Assembly: GCA_033722075.1 (NCBI GenBank)
Contig: JAWVZU010000131.1
Span: 1-10,800, forward strand
Length of the DNA: 10,800 nucleotides
Source of the DNA: JAWVZU01 sp033722075
GTDB taxonomy: Bacteria; Pseudomonadota; Gammaproteobacteria; Xanthomonadales; SZUA-38
Reading direction: 5' to 3'
Made by a program: the position numbers and the translations under genes
Notes under the pieces: model-generated
The model's database searches: none
What the model saw: the letters and a program-made list of their open reading frames with translations, nothing else
What the model was told of the DNA's origin: nothing
Shown: piece after piece, positions 1 to 5,880 of the stretch
Position numbering within the stretch: the first letter of the stretch is position 1
Layout of the letters: each line of letters opens with the position of its first letter

Positions 1-486
1 GAACACCAGCCCCTTGACCTGGATTGATTGAATCGCCCCGAGCTTCTCCGCGAACACGTCTGCCTGCGCGAATTGCTCGACCGGGATGCTGTCGCGAAGC
101 GTTGGGGACACGTGCTGAGACTGATACAAGTCGGACCAGTTTCGAGTGGAAAACGCGCTGGCAAAGGCCTCGATCGGCGCAAAGATGGGATTTCGCGTCG
201 ACGCCGGCCATTCATCCAGGTCATTCACCAGGTACTCGTATTCGTAACCGGTCCCGCCCTGAATGACCAGGGTAGTTTCGACACTCTGTTGGTCTACCAA
301 CGTACAGCGTACATCGAATCCATGATCCGAAATCGCGACCTCGCTGCAATCGATCTCGGACAGCGGCACGCCGGTGCTTTCCCGGTAGTGCGCTCCATAA
401 TTAGCCTTTATGTGATCAATCAGCTCCGACGGGGTGATCGACAGAGCCACGGCCAAAAACGCATATTCCAGGTGCGGTATCAGCAT
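1..486 (-). CDS. Partial unknown protein, DUF4333-like N-terminal part
   Basis: The frame is open for 162 codons from an ATG at 486 to the window edge, so the 3' end is missing. An in-frame TAG lies 12 nt before the ATG, and a GAGAGGACAGAGG purine stretch directly upstream serves as ribosome-binding site, so the start is firm. The first ~20 residues are only weakly hydrophobic; a signal peptide is possible but not clear. Residues ~21-88 carry a pattern (Ile-Asp-Cys47 ... Gly ... Cys61-Thr-Leu ... Thr-Thr-Leu-Val-Ile) that recalls DUF4333, small secreted domains with two conserved cysteines. Residues ~98-162 look like a separate alpha/beta unit, perhaps NTF2/DUF4019-like. Both family links come from memory of pattern and are weak. 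A hand count over 241-420 gives 96 of 180 G+C (53%), well below neighbours (46 of 60 at 1021-1080). It lies 48 nt after the ankyrin gene on the same strand and may be co-transcribed. No function is assigned. Confidence 0.75.
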   Translation of the reverse strand, partial: MLIPHLEYAFLAVALSITPSELIDHIKANYGAHYRESTGVPLSEIDCSEVAISDHGFDVRCTLVDQQSVETTLVIQGGTGYEYEYLVNDLDEWPASTRNPIFAPIEAFASAFSTRNWSDLYQSQHVSPTLRDSIPVEQFAQADVFAEKLGAIQSIQVKGLVF

Positions 487-534
487 CCTCTGTCCTCTCT
501 AACCATTTTTCTGCAGTGCGCGATTTGCTTTTAC

Positions 535-1578
535 TCAGACCCGCTCGCCGTGACGAACGATACGGAACTTCCGGCGGTGGGCGAGGAGCTCCTCGAGATC
601 GAAGTCCCGGCCCTCGGCGACGGCCTCGGCAAAGGGGCGGAACCAGTCCAGATCCATGCCGCGGCGGTCCTCGAGGCGATCCATCTCCTCCATTGCACGC
701 TCGACGGTGGTCGGATAGGTGCCGCCGTGATCGCCGCCCACCCCCCAGTACTCATCGGGGTAGGCGATGGGAAAGATCAGGCCATCGGCCTTGTCGTAGA
801 TGAGACAGATCTGTGCGATGTCGGCCCGCCGGGCGGCTTTCACGTAACCGGGTACCCGCTGGAGTTGCTCATCATCCAGGAGCGCCTTCAGGAGGGCACC
901 ATCGCTGATCTCCGGCGCTTCCGCGCCGGGGGTCTTGCCGTCGCGGCTGGTAGTCGCCGGATTGGCGCCGTGGGCGAGAAGGATGCGAACGATTCTCTGG
1001 GCGCCTTCGAGGCTGCGCCCGGCGGCACGCAGGGCCTGGTGCAGCGGGGTAAGTCCCTGGCGATCGCGGCGGCTGGTCGGCGCCCCGAGGCCGCACAGCA
1101 TCTCGACGAAATCGGCTGCCCCTTGGCGCGCTGCCAGATGCAGCGGCGGCAGCGCCAGCAGTTCGTCATCCACGCCGGGCCCGCTCTCGATGGCCGCACG
1201 CTGCCTGAGAATGCTGCGGCAGAGCTCTATGTCGCCGGCGAGGATGGCATGATTCACCAGCAACGTGGGGGCATTACGCGACTGGGTGCCCTCGGTGAGG
1301 CGTTTAAGGGTCGAGGAGTCCCGGGTGGGTGCATCCCTGAAGGCTTTGGCCAGCGGCGCGTACGTCCGGTCCGGCATCAGCGGGCGCAGCGCGGAGCCCT
1401 GCTTGATGAGGTCGAGCGCCAGGGCGGCTTGCCCGTGCTCCAGCGCATAGCCGGCCAGGGAATAGGGGCGGGGGAGATGGCGCTCCAGTTGCGTGGTGAT
1501 CGGGAGGCCGGCTGCAAGCAGCGCCTGCACATCGCGGCTCCGACCCTCGGCCAGGGCGGACTTCAATTCATCGAGCAT
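535..1578 (-). CDS. Ankyrin-repeat protein with unassigned C-terminal region
   Basis: A 347-residue protein. The ATG at 1578 is chosen because AAGGGG sits 7 nt upstream; an in-frame TTG at 1584 would add two residues with poorer spacing. Ankyrin repeats mediate protein-protein binding. The clearest are residues ~144-173 (Leu-Pro-Pro-Leu-His-Leu-Ala-Ala-Arg ... Leu-Cys-Gly-Leu-Gly-Ala) and ~175-211 (Gly-Leu-Thr-Pro-Leu-His-Gln-Ala ... Leu-Leu-Ala-His-Gly-Ala-Asn-Pro). Degenerate repeats appear near 38-67 and 104-133. From ~243 to the end there is no ankyrin pattern: this part is rich in aromatic and acidic residues (Tyr-Pro-Asp-Glu-Tyr-Trp-Gly-Val-Gly-Gly-Asp) and I do not recognise it. There is no signal peptide or membrane segment, so it is probably cytoplasmic. 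The GC is high, like the core genes here and unlike the next gene downstream. The binding partner is unknown. Confidence 0.85.
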   Translation of the reverse strand: MLDELKSALAEGRSRDVQALLAAGLPITTQLERHLPRPYSLAGYALEHGQAALALDLIKQGSALRPLMPDRTYAPLAKAFRDAPTRDSSTLKRLTEGTQSRNAPTLLVNHAILAGDIELCRSILRQRAAIESGPGVDDELLALPPLHLAARQGAADFVEMLCGLGAPTSRRDRQGLTPLHQALRAAGRSLEGAQRIVRILLAHGANPATTSRDGKTPGAEAPEISDGALLKALLDDEQLQRVPGYVKAARRADIAQICLIYDKADGLIFPIAYPDEYWGVGGDHGGTYPTTVERAMEEMDRLEDRRGMDLDWFRPFAEAVAEGRDFDLEELLAHRRKFRIVRHGERV

Positions 1579-1808
1579 CTCCAAGCCCCTTTCCGGCGTC
1601 CGTCACGTCCACGGCCTCTTCATGATCGGTGGTTGCCGAAGGTCTGGCAATGGGTCCTCGCCAAGGAGAGCTTCGTGGAGCGTCCTGGCCCGACTTGCTC
1701 GTTCCTCCAGGAATGCGATTCCACACCTATCGCATTATCACTTCAACCGAGTTTGATTTCACAAATGACAAGCCTGCCGAAAATCGCCTGTGGCCAAGCC
1801 TCACTCGT
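1579..1808. other. Intergenic region between metB and the ankyrin gene
   Basis: The 230 nt between the metB stop and the ankyrin start hold no convincing reading frame. The part near metB (about 1712-1800) is AT-richer than its surroundings and contains a candidate promoter and a perfect 8-bp inverted repeat, listed separately. I see no hairpin plus T-run that would serve as a metB terminator, so read-through from metB into the ankyrin gene remains possible. Confidence 0.6.
1712..1758 (-). promoter_or_regulatory. Candidate promoter and inverted repeat before the ankyrin gene
   Basis: On the minus strand a GATAAT (1739-1734, five of six matches to the -10 consensus) is preceded at 19 nt by TTGTGA (four of six). 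The spacing is longer than the ideal 17. Immediately downstream, AATGCGAT (1712-1719) and ATCGCATT (1729-1736) form a perfect 8-bp inverted repeat with a 9-nt centre. The repeat overlaps the -10 element and the expected transcription start, the usual place for a repressor operator; it could instead form a hairpin at the mRNA 5' end. The inverted repeat is certain; its role is inferred. Confidence 0.45.
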
Positions 1809-3029
1809 TCAGGCGACCGCCTGGCCCACCTGAGTCGCCCGATCCAGGGCTTCGCCGAGGTCCTGGAGCAGGTCCTCGACCGCCTCGATGCCCACCGACA
1901 GGCGCAGCAGCCCGTCGCTGATGCCGGCAACCGCGCGGGCTTCCGGGTCCATGGCGGCATGCGTCATGGTCGCCGGATGGGCGATCAGGCTTTCCACGCC
2001 ACCGAGGCTCTCGGCCAGCGAAAAGCAGCTCAGACCCGCCACGAAGCGAGCGACTGCGGCCTCGCCTCCGGCCAATTCGAAGCTCACCATTCCGCCGGCG
2101 ATGCGCTGCTGGCGACGGGCCAGGTCGTAGTGGGGATGGCTTGCGAGCCCGGGATAGTGAACCGCCTGCACCGCGTCCTGCACCTTCAGGAACTCCGCCA
2201 CGGCCTGGGCGTTCGCATTGTGCTGGGCGATCCGCGGATGCAGGGTCCGCAGCCCGCGCAGGGTCAACCATGCATCGAAGGGGGCACCGGTAAGGCCGAG
2301 ACAATTGGCCCACCAGGCGAGTTCCTCGGCAAGCCCGGCATCCGCCGCGATCACCGCGCCGCCCACCACGTCGCTGTGGCCGTTGATGTACTTGGTGGTG
2401 GAATGGACTACAAGATCCGCACCCAGCGCCAGCGGAGATTGGCCCGCAGGAGACAGGAACGTGTTGTCCACCACGACCAGGGCACCGGCCTGCCTGGCCC
2501 TCGCCGCCACGCGCTCGATGTCGACCAGACGCAACAACGGGTTGCTCGGCGTCTCGATCCAGACCAGCCGTGGCTCGCGTGCCAGCGCATCTGCGAGCGC
2601 CGCTTCATCATTTTGATCGACGACAGCCAGGTTGAAGAGACCACGACCGGCAAGGTGGGTGAACAGGCGATAGCAGCCTCCGTAGCAGTCGTGCGGCACC
2701 ACGACCAGATCATCCGGCTTGAGAAGCTGGCACACGAGAGTAACGGCTGCCATGCCGCTGGCCACGACCGACGCCCCGGCACCCCCTTCGCTGGCGGCCA
2801 GAGCCTCGGCCAGCGCGTCCCGGCTGGGATTGCCGCTGCGGGTGTAGTCGTAGGTCCGTTTTTGTCCGAAGCCCTCGAAAGCGAAGGTGCTCGACAGGTG
2901 CAGCGGCGGCACGACGGCGCCGTGCTGGGTGTCGGATTCCAGGGCGGAGCGAACCGCGATCGTCTCACGCGTAGTGGTTTCCAGGCTCCGGGGTGGTGGA
3001 TCGATGCGATCCGGATATGCTGCGTTCAT
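1809..3029 (-). CDS. metB: Cystathionine gamma-synthase, PLP-dependent
   Basis: This 406-residue cytosolic enzyme joins an activated homoserine (O-succinyl- or O-acetylhomoserine) and cysteine to make cystathionine, the first step of transsulfuration to methionine. It follows the E. coli MetB sequence pattern closely. The PLP lysine is Lys213 in Ser-Thr-Thr-Lys-Tyr-Ile-Asn-Gly-His-Ser-Asp; Asp188 (Val-Val-Asp-Asn-Thr) pairs with the PLP ring nitrogen; Tyr116 in His-Asp-Cys-Tyr-Gly-Gly stacks on the cofactor; Tyr62/Arg64 in Tyr-Thr-Arg-Ser-Gly-Asn-Pro bind phosphate from the neighbouring subunit; Arg376 binds the substrate carboxylate. The ATG at 3029 follows GGAG at 8 nt. The open frame extends 43 codons further, but that part is the riboswitch leader and not coding. 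Cystathionine gamma-lyase and O-acetylhomoserine sulfhydrylase are paralogues; the MetB-specific stretches and a SAM riboswitch favour the synthase. No other methionine gene is in the window. Confidence 0.94.
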   Translation of the reverse strand: MNAAYPDRIDPPPRSLETTTRETIAVRSALESDTQHGAVVPPLHLSSTFAFEGFGQKRTYDYTRSGNPSRDALAEALAASEGGAGASVVASGMAAVTLVCQLLKPDDLVVVPHDCYGGCYRLFTHLAGRGLFNLAVVDQNDEAALADALAREPRLVWIETPSNPLLRLVDIERVAARARQAGALVVVDNTFLSPAGQSPLALGADLVVHSTTKYINGHSDVVGGAVIAADAGLAEELAWWANCLGLTGAPFDAWLTLRGLRTLHPRIAQHNANAQAVAEFLKVQDAVQAVHYPGLASHPHYDLARRQQRIAGGMVSFELAGGEAAVARFVAGLSCFSLAESLGGVESLIAHPATMTHAAMDPEARAVAGISDGLLRLSVGIEAVEDLLQDLGEALDRATQVGQAVA

Positions 3030-3031
3030 TT

Positions 3032-3122
3032 GTGAGTCTCCAACAAAGTTTCTTGAGTTCGACTCACCAGAAACTCCGTGAAAACTCGTCCTGATGACCA
3101 TCGTCGTAGCGCTTACATCAGG
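3032..3122 (-). promoter_or_regulatory. Riboswitch expression platform of metB with competing hairpins
   Basis: Between the aptamer and the metB start are three possible hairpins. The first (arms 3116-3122 and 3090-3096, 7 bp) abuts the 3' arm of aptamer stem P1. The second, A, pairs 3069-3075 with 3047-3053 and 3062-3066 with 3054-3058: 12 bp with a 2-nt bulge and a 3-nt loop, leaving the GGAG site (3038-3041) free. The third, B, pairs GTGAGTC (3061-3067) with GACTCAC (3032-3038), which overlaps the end of GGAG and the spacer before the ATG. A and B share 3062-3066, so they exclude each other. There is no U-run after a stem, which points to translational rather than termination control. How SAM binding would switch A and B is not evident. 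Confidence 0.55.
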
Positions 3123-3230
3123 CTCATCTCTCGACCTCGCGGTCGCAGGAGTTGGCACCTTATCGCGGTGGTTAGCTCGCGATGGTTGCCCCGGCTTCCA
3201 AGGGCCTATCCCTCAGCCGGTCTTGATGAG
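3123..3230 (-). ncRNA. SAM-I riboswitch (S-box) aptamer
   Basis: This is a cis-acting RNA that binds S-adenosylmethionine and lowers expression of the downstream methionine gene. Read on the minus strand, all S-box landmarks appear in order. P1 is CTCATC (3225-3230) with GATGAG (3123-3128). P2 is CCGGCT with AGCCGG around the kink-turn sequence GAGGGATAGGCCC. The conserved GGGGCAACC follows. P3 is ATCGCG with CGCGAT. The core GGTGCCAACTCCTGCG comes next, then P4, CGACC with GGTCG closed by a GCGA tetraloop. It sits directly between a promoter and metB, the expected place. SAM-I elements are most common in Firmicutes but are known before methionine genes in some Proteobacteria, including xanthomonads. 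Confidence 0.95.
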
Positions 3231-3237
3231 TGAGCCC

Positions 3238-3267
3238 AGTCTAGACAGCGATTCTCCGGGAAGTCAA
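3238..3267 (-). promoter_or_regulatory. Candidate sigma70 promoter of the riboswitch-metB transcript
   Basis: On the minus strand TTGACT (3267-3262, five of six matches) and TAGACT (3243-3238, four of six) are separated by 18 nt. A start 6-8 nt after the -10 would fall at about 3231, right at the first base of the aptamer, so the transcript would carry almost no extra 5' sequence. Confidence 0.65.
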
Positions 3268-3302
3268 TGATCTTGTTCACGCGCGAAGGATTGGTCGTAT
3301 CG

Positions 3303-3340
3303 ACGGGTCTTGTCATATGGTTGTAACAAGTTCGACCCGT
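3303..3340. promoter_or_regulatory. Interrupted inverted repeat in the divergent intergenic region
   Basis: ACGGGTC (3303-3309) and GACCCGT (3334-3340) are perfect complements. Inside them CTTGT (3309-3313) and ACAAG (3326-3330) also pair, offset by a few bases. The element lies 41 nt before the start of the membrane-protein gene and ~70 nt upstream of the metB -10. It could be a protein-binding site or an mRNA hairpin in the leader of the plus-strand gene. A T-run is absent, so it is not a convincing terminator. The repeat is seen; a role is inferred. Confidence 0.4.
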
Positions 3341-3381
3341 TTCCGGTCTTAAGCGGGTAGCAACGAAGGAGAACAACGCGC

Positions 3382-4131
3382 ATGTCGAGCCGATTCCAAC
3401 ACCGATTCGGATCGGAACCCGAGGTCACGCCCCATGGGCCGCCGCTCGCGCCGTGCCCTGTCCCGGACTGCGATCGAAAGGTGAGCAACGTCTCGGTCCT
3501 TGACCAGCGAACAAGTCCGCCTCGCCTGGTCTACTGGATGCTCCGGGTGGCCGGGTACACCGCGCTTGTCGCGGGCGCCGCGCTGATGCCGTGGCTGGAT
3601 ATCGGCAACGCCGTGCGTGGTCAGCTCTTCACCGAGCATACGATCCTGGAGGGCATGCAACTGGTCGCCATGGCGGTGCCGACGATTGCGCTCGTGGTCT
3701 TCGCGGCCATCCAATCGTCGACCCGGACACTGAGCGCCACGCTGGCCCTGCTGCTGGTCTGCGCAACCATCCGCGAACTCGACCTGTTCTTCGACACCTA
3801 CGTCTTCGATGGTGCCTGGCAGCTTCTCCTGTCGGCGACATTGGCCTTGGGCGCCACGCTCGTATGGCGGGACTGGCAACGCTTCCGCAACCAGGCATGG
3901 GCGCTCGCGAGCACCGCGGCGATGGGACTGCTCGCCGCCGGCACGTTGACCACCACGGTATTTTCCCGGCTCTTTGGCATGAGCGAATTCTGGCTCGCCG
4001 TCATGCAGGAGCGCTACGATCGATCCGTCAAGAACGCAGTCGAGGAGACGGTCGAGCTCTACGGCTATACCCTGATCATGATCGGTATCATCGAGTATGG
4101 CGTCTGGCTGAGAAGTCGACGGAAAGGCTGA
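3382..4131 (+). CDS. Six-helix inner-membrane protein of unknown function
   Basis: A 249-residue protein starting at an ATG with AAGGAG 10 nt upstream. Residues 1-45 are hydrophilic with two cysteines (25, 30). Six hydrophobic segments follow at about 50-71, 88-110, 116-133, 146-162, 172-195 and 226-243. Charged residues sit in or beside the helices: Glu85 and Glu90, Arg131-Glu132-Leu-Asp134 followed by Phe-Phe-Asp138, Glu221-Glu222, Glu225 and Glu238. This layout recalls uncharacterised conserved membrane proteins of gammaproteobacteria with a Arg-Glu-Leu-Asp motif and a final Glu-Leu-Tyr-Gly-Tyr helix, which I know only as unannotated. A GTG at 3481 would give a 216-residue form without the soluble N-terminus, but its ribosome site is weaker. 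The patatin gene begins 20 nt after its stop, so the two probably form one operon; a role at the membrane together with the lipase is inference. Confidence 0.85.
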   Translation: MSSRFQHRFGSEPEVTPHGPPLAPCPVPDCDRKVSNVSVLDQRTSPPRLVYWMLRVAGYTALVAGAALMPWLDIGNAVRGQLFTEHTILEGMQLVAMAVPTIALVVFAAIQSSTRTLSATLALLLVCATIRELDLFFDTYVFDGAWQLLLSATLALGATLVWRDWQRFRNQAWALASTAAMGLLAAGTLTTTVFSRLFGMSEFWLAVMQERYDRSVKNAVEETVELYGYTLIMIGIIEYGVWLRSRRKG

Positions 4132-4151
4132 AGGCGTGAGGAATCACGGGC

Positions 4152-5420
4152 ATGAGCAATACCGATGCCGAATTGGCCAGGCTCAGGCAGCAGCACGAAG
4201 AAGAGGCCGCGGCGCCCAAAGCGACACCCGCTAGCGGCAAATATGCCTTGTGCCTGTCCGGCGGCGGCTATCGAGCAGCCCTTTTTCACCTGGGATCTCT
4301 GCTGCGGCTCCACGAACTGGGCCAGCTGGCCGATCTGGCACTGATCAGTTCCGTATCCGGGGGCAGCATCGTCTCCGCCTGGCTCGTGCACCGCCATCTC
4401 GAAAGCCGCCGTACCGACGAGCTCTTTTCGGACTGGTGTCGCAGGATCGACTTTCGCGAGACCGTGGTCGAACCATTTCGCTCGGTGGTCGATCGCGATC
4501 GCCGAACCAGCCTGTGGTTCCGGACCTTTGCCTACAACTGGCTGGCGCCTTCCCGGCGGGTCCGCCTGCTGGAACGATCCTACGCGGAGATTTTCGGGGA
4601 CCGCTCCCTGGGGGACTTGCCCGATCACCCGCGGATCGTGATTTGCGCCACCAACCTGACCTTCGGCGTCAACTGGGAATTCTCCAACGAGCGGGTCGGC
4701 GATTATCTCACCGGTTACTTCGAAGGCGGGAAGTCCTTCCCCATCGCCCGGGCCGTGGCTGCATCCTCGAGTTTTCCGCCGGTCTTCGGGCCGGTGGTGC
4801 TGAAGCAGGCGCCCGGATCATTCCGCGGTGGCGCCTATGACGGCGGCGATGCGAACGCACTACGCTCGCGGATCGAACTGACCGACGGCGGCGTTTACGA
4901 CAATCTGGCCAGCGAACCGGCCCTGCGGCGCTACGACCGGGTCCTGATCTCCGACGCCGGTGCGCCGTTCCCTTTCCATGCCAGTCGCCGCTACCTGCGC
5001 CGGCTGCTTCGCTACACGGAGGTCATCGGCAACCAGGCCGGGGCCCTCCGGCGGCGACTCTTCCACGCGTCGCGCCATCACGGCGTTTTCGAAGGGGCCT
5101 ACTGGAGTCTGTCCGGACCGCCGGACGCCGGGGCCGACGGCTACAGTCGCGGGTTCATCCAGGACCACCTGGCCCGCATCCGAACCGACCTGGACCGGTT
5201 CACCGAATCCGAATTCCGCACCCTGATCAACCACGGCTATTTCAGTTGTCAGAACGGGCTGGACGAGGCGGGCCTGCTGCCGGAGCGCTCCCCGCAAACC
5301 AGCTGGCCCTGGCCGGACTCCGCTCATGAATCCGAGCTGAAGAACCGGTTGCGCTCCAGCGGCAACCGGATCCTTCACGGGCGCTGGCTCGGCCGGGACA
5401 GGATCAACAGTTCCCCTTGA
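4152..5420 (+). CDS. Patatin-like phospholipase
   Basis: A 422-residue protein of the patatin family, serine lipid acyl hydrolases with a Ser-Asp dyad. The oxyanion-hole motif Ser-Gly-Gly-Gly-Tyr-Arg-Ala is at residues 36-42. The nucleophile is Ser69 in Ser-Val-Ser-Gly-Gly-Ser, a variant of GxSxG with serine in first place that occurs in a bacterial subgroup. The catalytic aspartate is Asp245 in Thr-Asp-Gly-Gly-Val-Tyr-Asp-Asn. A Ser/Phe/Pro-rich stretch at 205-210 (Ser-Ser-Ser-Phe-Pro-Pro) is also typical of the fold. All catalytic parts are present, so it should be active on an acyl ester; the lipid is unknown. Residues 1-28 are polar and charged with no signal peptide, so the enzyme is probably cytoplasmic or membrane-associated. 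GAGG lies 10 nt before the ATG. The C-terminal ~130 residues are Arg/Ser rich and unassigned. It lies in an apparent operon with the preceding membrane protein. Confidence 0.9.
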   Translation: MSNTDAELARLRQQHEEEAAAPKATPASGKYALCLSGGGYRAALFHLGSLLRLHELGQLADLALISSVSGGSIVSAWLVHRHLESRRTDELFSDWCRRIDFRETVVEPFRSVVDRDRRTSLWFRTFAYNWLAPSRRVRLLERSYAEIFGDRSLGDLPDHPRIVICATNLTFGVNWEFSNERVGDYLTGYFEGGKSFPIARAVAASSSFPPVFGPVVLKQAPGSFRGGAYDGGDANALRSRIELTDGGVYDNLASEPALRRYDRVLISDAGAPFPFHASRRYLRRLLRYTEVIGNQAGALRRRLFHASRHHGVFEGAYWSLSGPPDAGADGYSRGFIQDHLARIRTDLDRFTESEFRTLINHGYFSCQNGLDEAGLLPERSPQTSWPWPDSAHESELKNRLRSSGNRILHGRWLGRDRINSSP

Positions 5421-5500
5421 TCGGTGGGATGATATTGCTCAATCCTCCGGCGGCCTGCTAGGGTAGTCGAGGCCCGGGCAAATTTCTCAGGAGAAGCACT

Positions 5501-5797
5501 GTGGCCCAACAGCTACGTTTCCGCGTCACCACCACCCAGGACAAGGCCGACGCCTTGATCTCCGAGCTGGCCGGATCCCCGGTGATTCACCAGGTCCAGG
5601 AGATCTCCGAACTGGGCGTCTACATGCACGACGATTCCAGCTCCGCCGACCTCCCCGATGATCAGGTCCAGGGCACGCACTATATCCAGCTGGAGTTCGA
5701 GGATCCCGAGTTGGAAAACCGGATTCGCGAGTCGCTCATGCTGCGCGCGGCCCGTGCGGACATGGCACTGGAAATCCTCGAAAAGCGTTCGGACTGA
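5501..5797 (+). CDS. Small conserved-type protein, 98 residues, unknown function
   Basis: The GTG start is preceded at 7 nt by GGAG, the clearest ribosome-binding site on this strand. The protein is acidic and soluble (Asp-Asp-Asp-Ser-type runs at residues ~44-55) with no membrane segment, signal peptide or cysteine. The order beta (Leu-Arg-Phe-Arg-Val-Thr-Thr-Thr), helix, beta, acidic loop, beta (Tyr-Ile-Gln-Leu-Glu-Phe), long helix (residues ~69-95) would suit a ferredoxin-like or ACT-like alpha/beta fold, which is only a guess from the pattern. It is 80 nt after the patatin gene; a weak candidate promoter (TTGCTC at 5437-5442, TAGGGT at 5461-5466, 18-nt spacer) lies in the gap. The diguanylate cyclase follows 83 nt later. 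No function is assigned. Confidence 0.8.
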   Translation: MAQQLRFRVTTTQDKADALISELAGSPVIHQVQEISELGVYMHDDSSSADLPDDQVQGTHYIQLEFEDPELENRIRESLMLRAARADMALEILEKRSD

Positions 5798-5880
5798 CCT
5801 CGCCCATCCAGCGCGCCGGAGACTCGCCAGACCCGGCAGGCGCCGGTAAACTCCCCGATTGCCGCTGAGTAGATTCTGAT

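Noticed and set aside
28..1833. 601-residue plus-strand open frame
   Set aside because: It runs antisense to the ankyrin gene and the partial left gene, which have family motifs and ribosome sites. It has no ribosome site or recognisable domain and crosses gene borders; it is open only because stops are rare at this GC.
1629..3035. 468-residue plus-strand open frame
   Set aside because: It is antisense to metB, whose active-site residues are all present. The antisense translation shows no family pattern.
3041..3100. Intrinsic terminator as the riboswitch output
   Set aside because: Stable hairpins exist, but none is followed by a U-run; the only TTTT follows the first stem by five bases and is isolated. 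Translational control fits better.
3030..3158. 43-residue N-terminal extension of MetB
   Set aside because: The extra codons lie in the riboswitch leader and aptamer, lack a ribosome site and add nothing resembling MetB. The ATG at 3029 has a well-placed GGAG.
5798..5880. Terminator or c-di-GMP riboswitch before the cyclase
   Set aside because: The 83 nt contain short GC-rich complementary pieces but no stem plus T-run and no c-di-GMP aptamer consensus.
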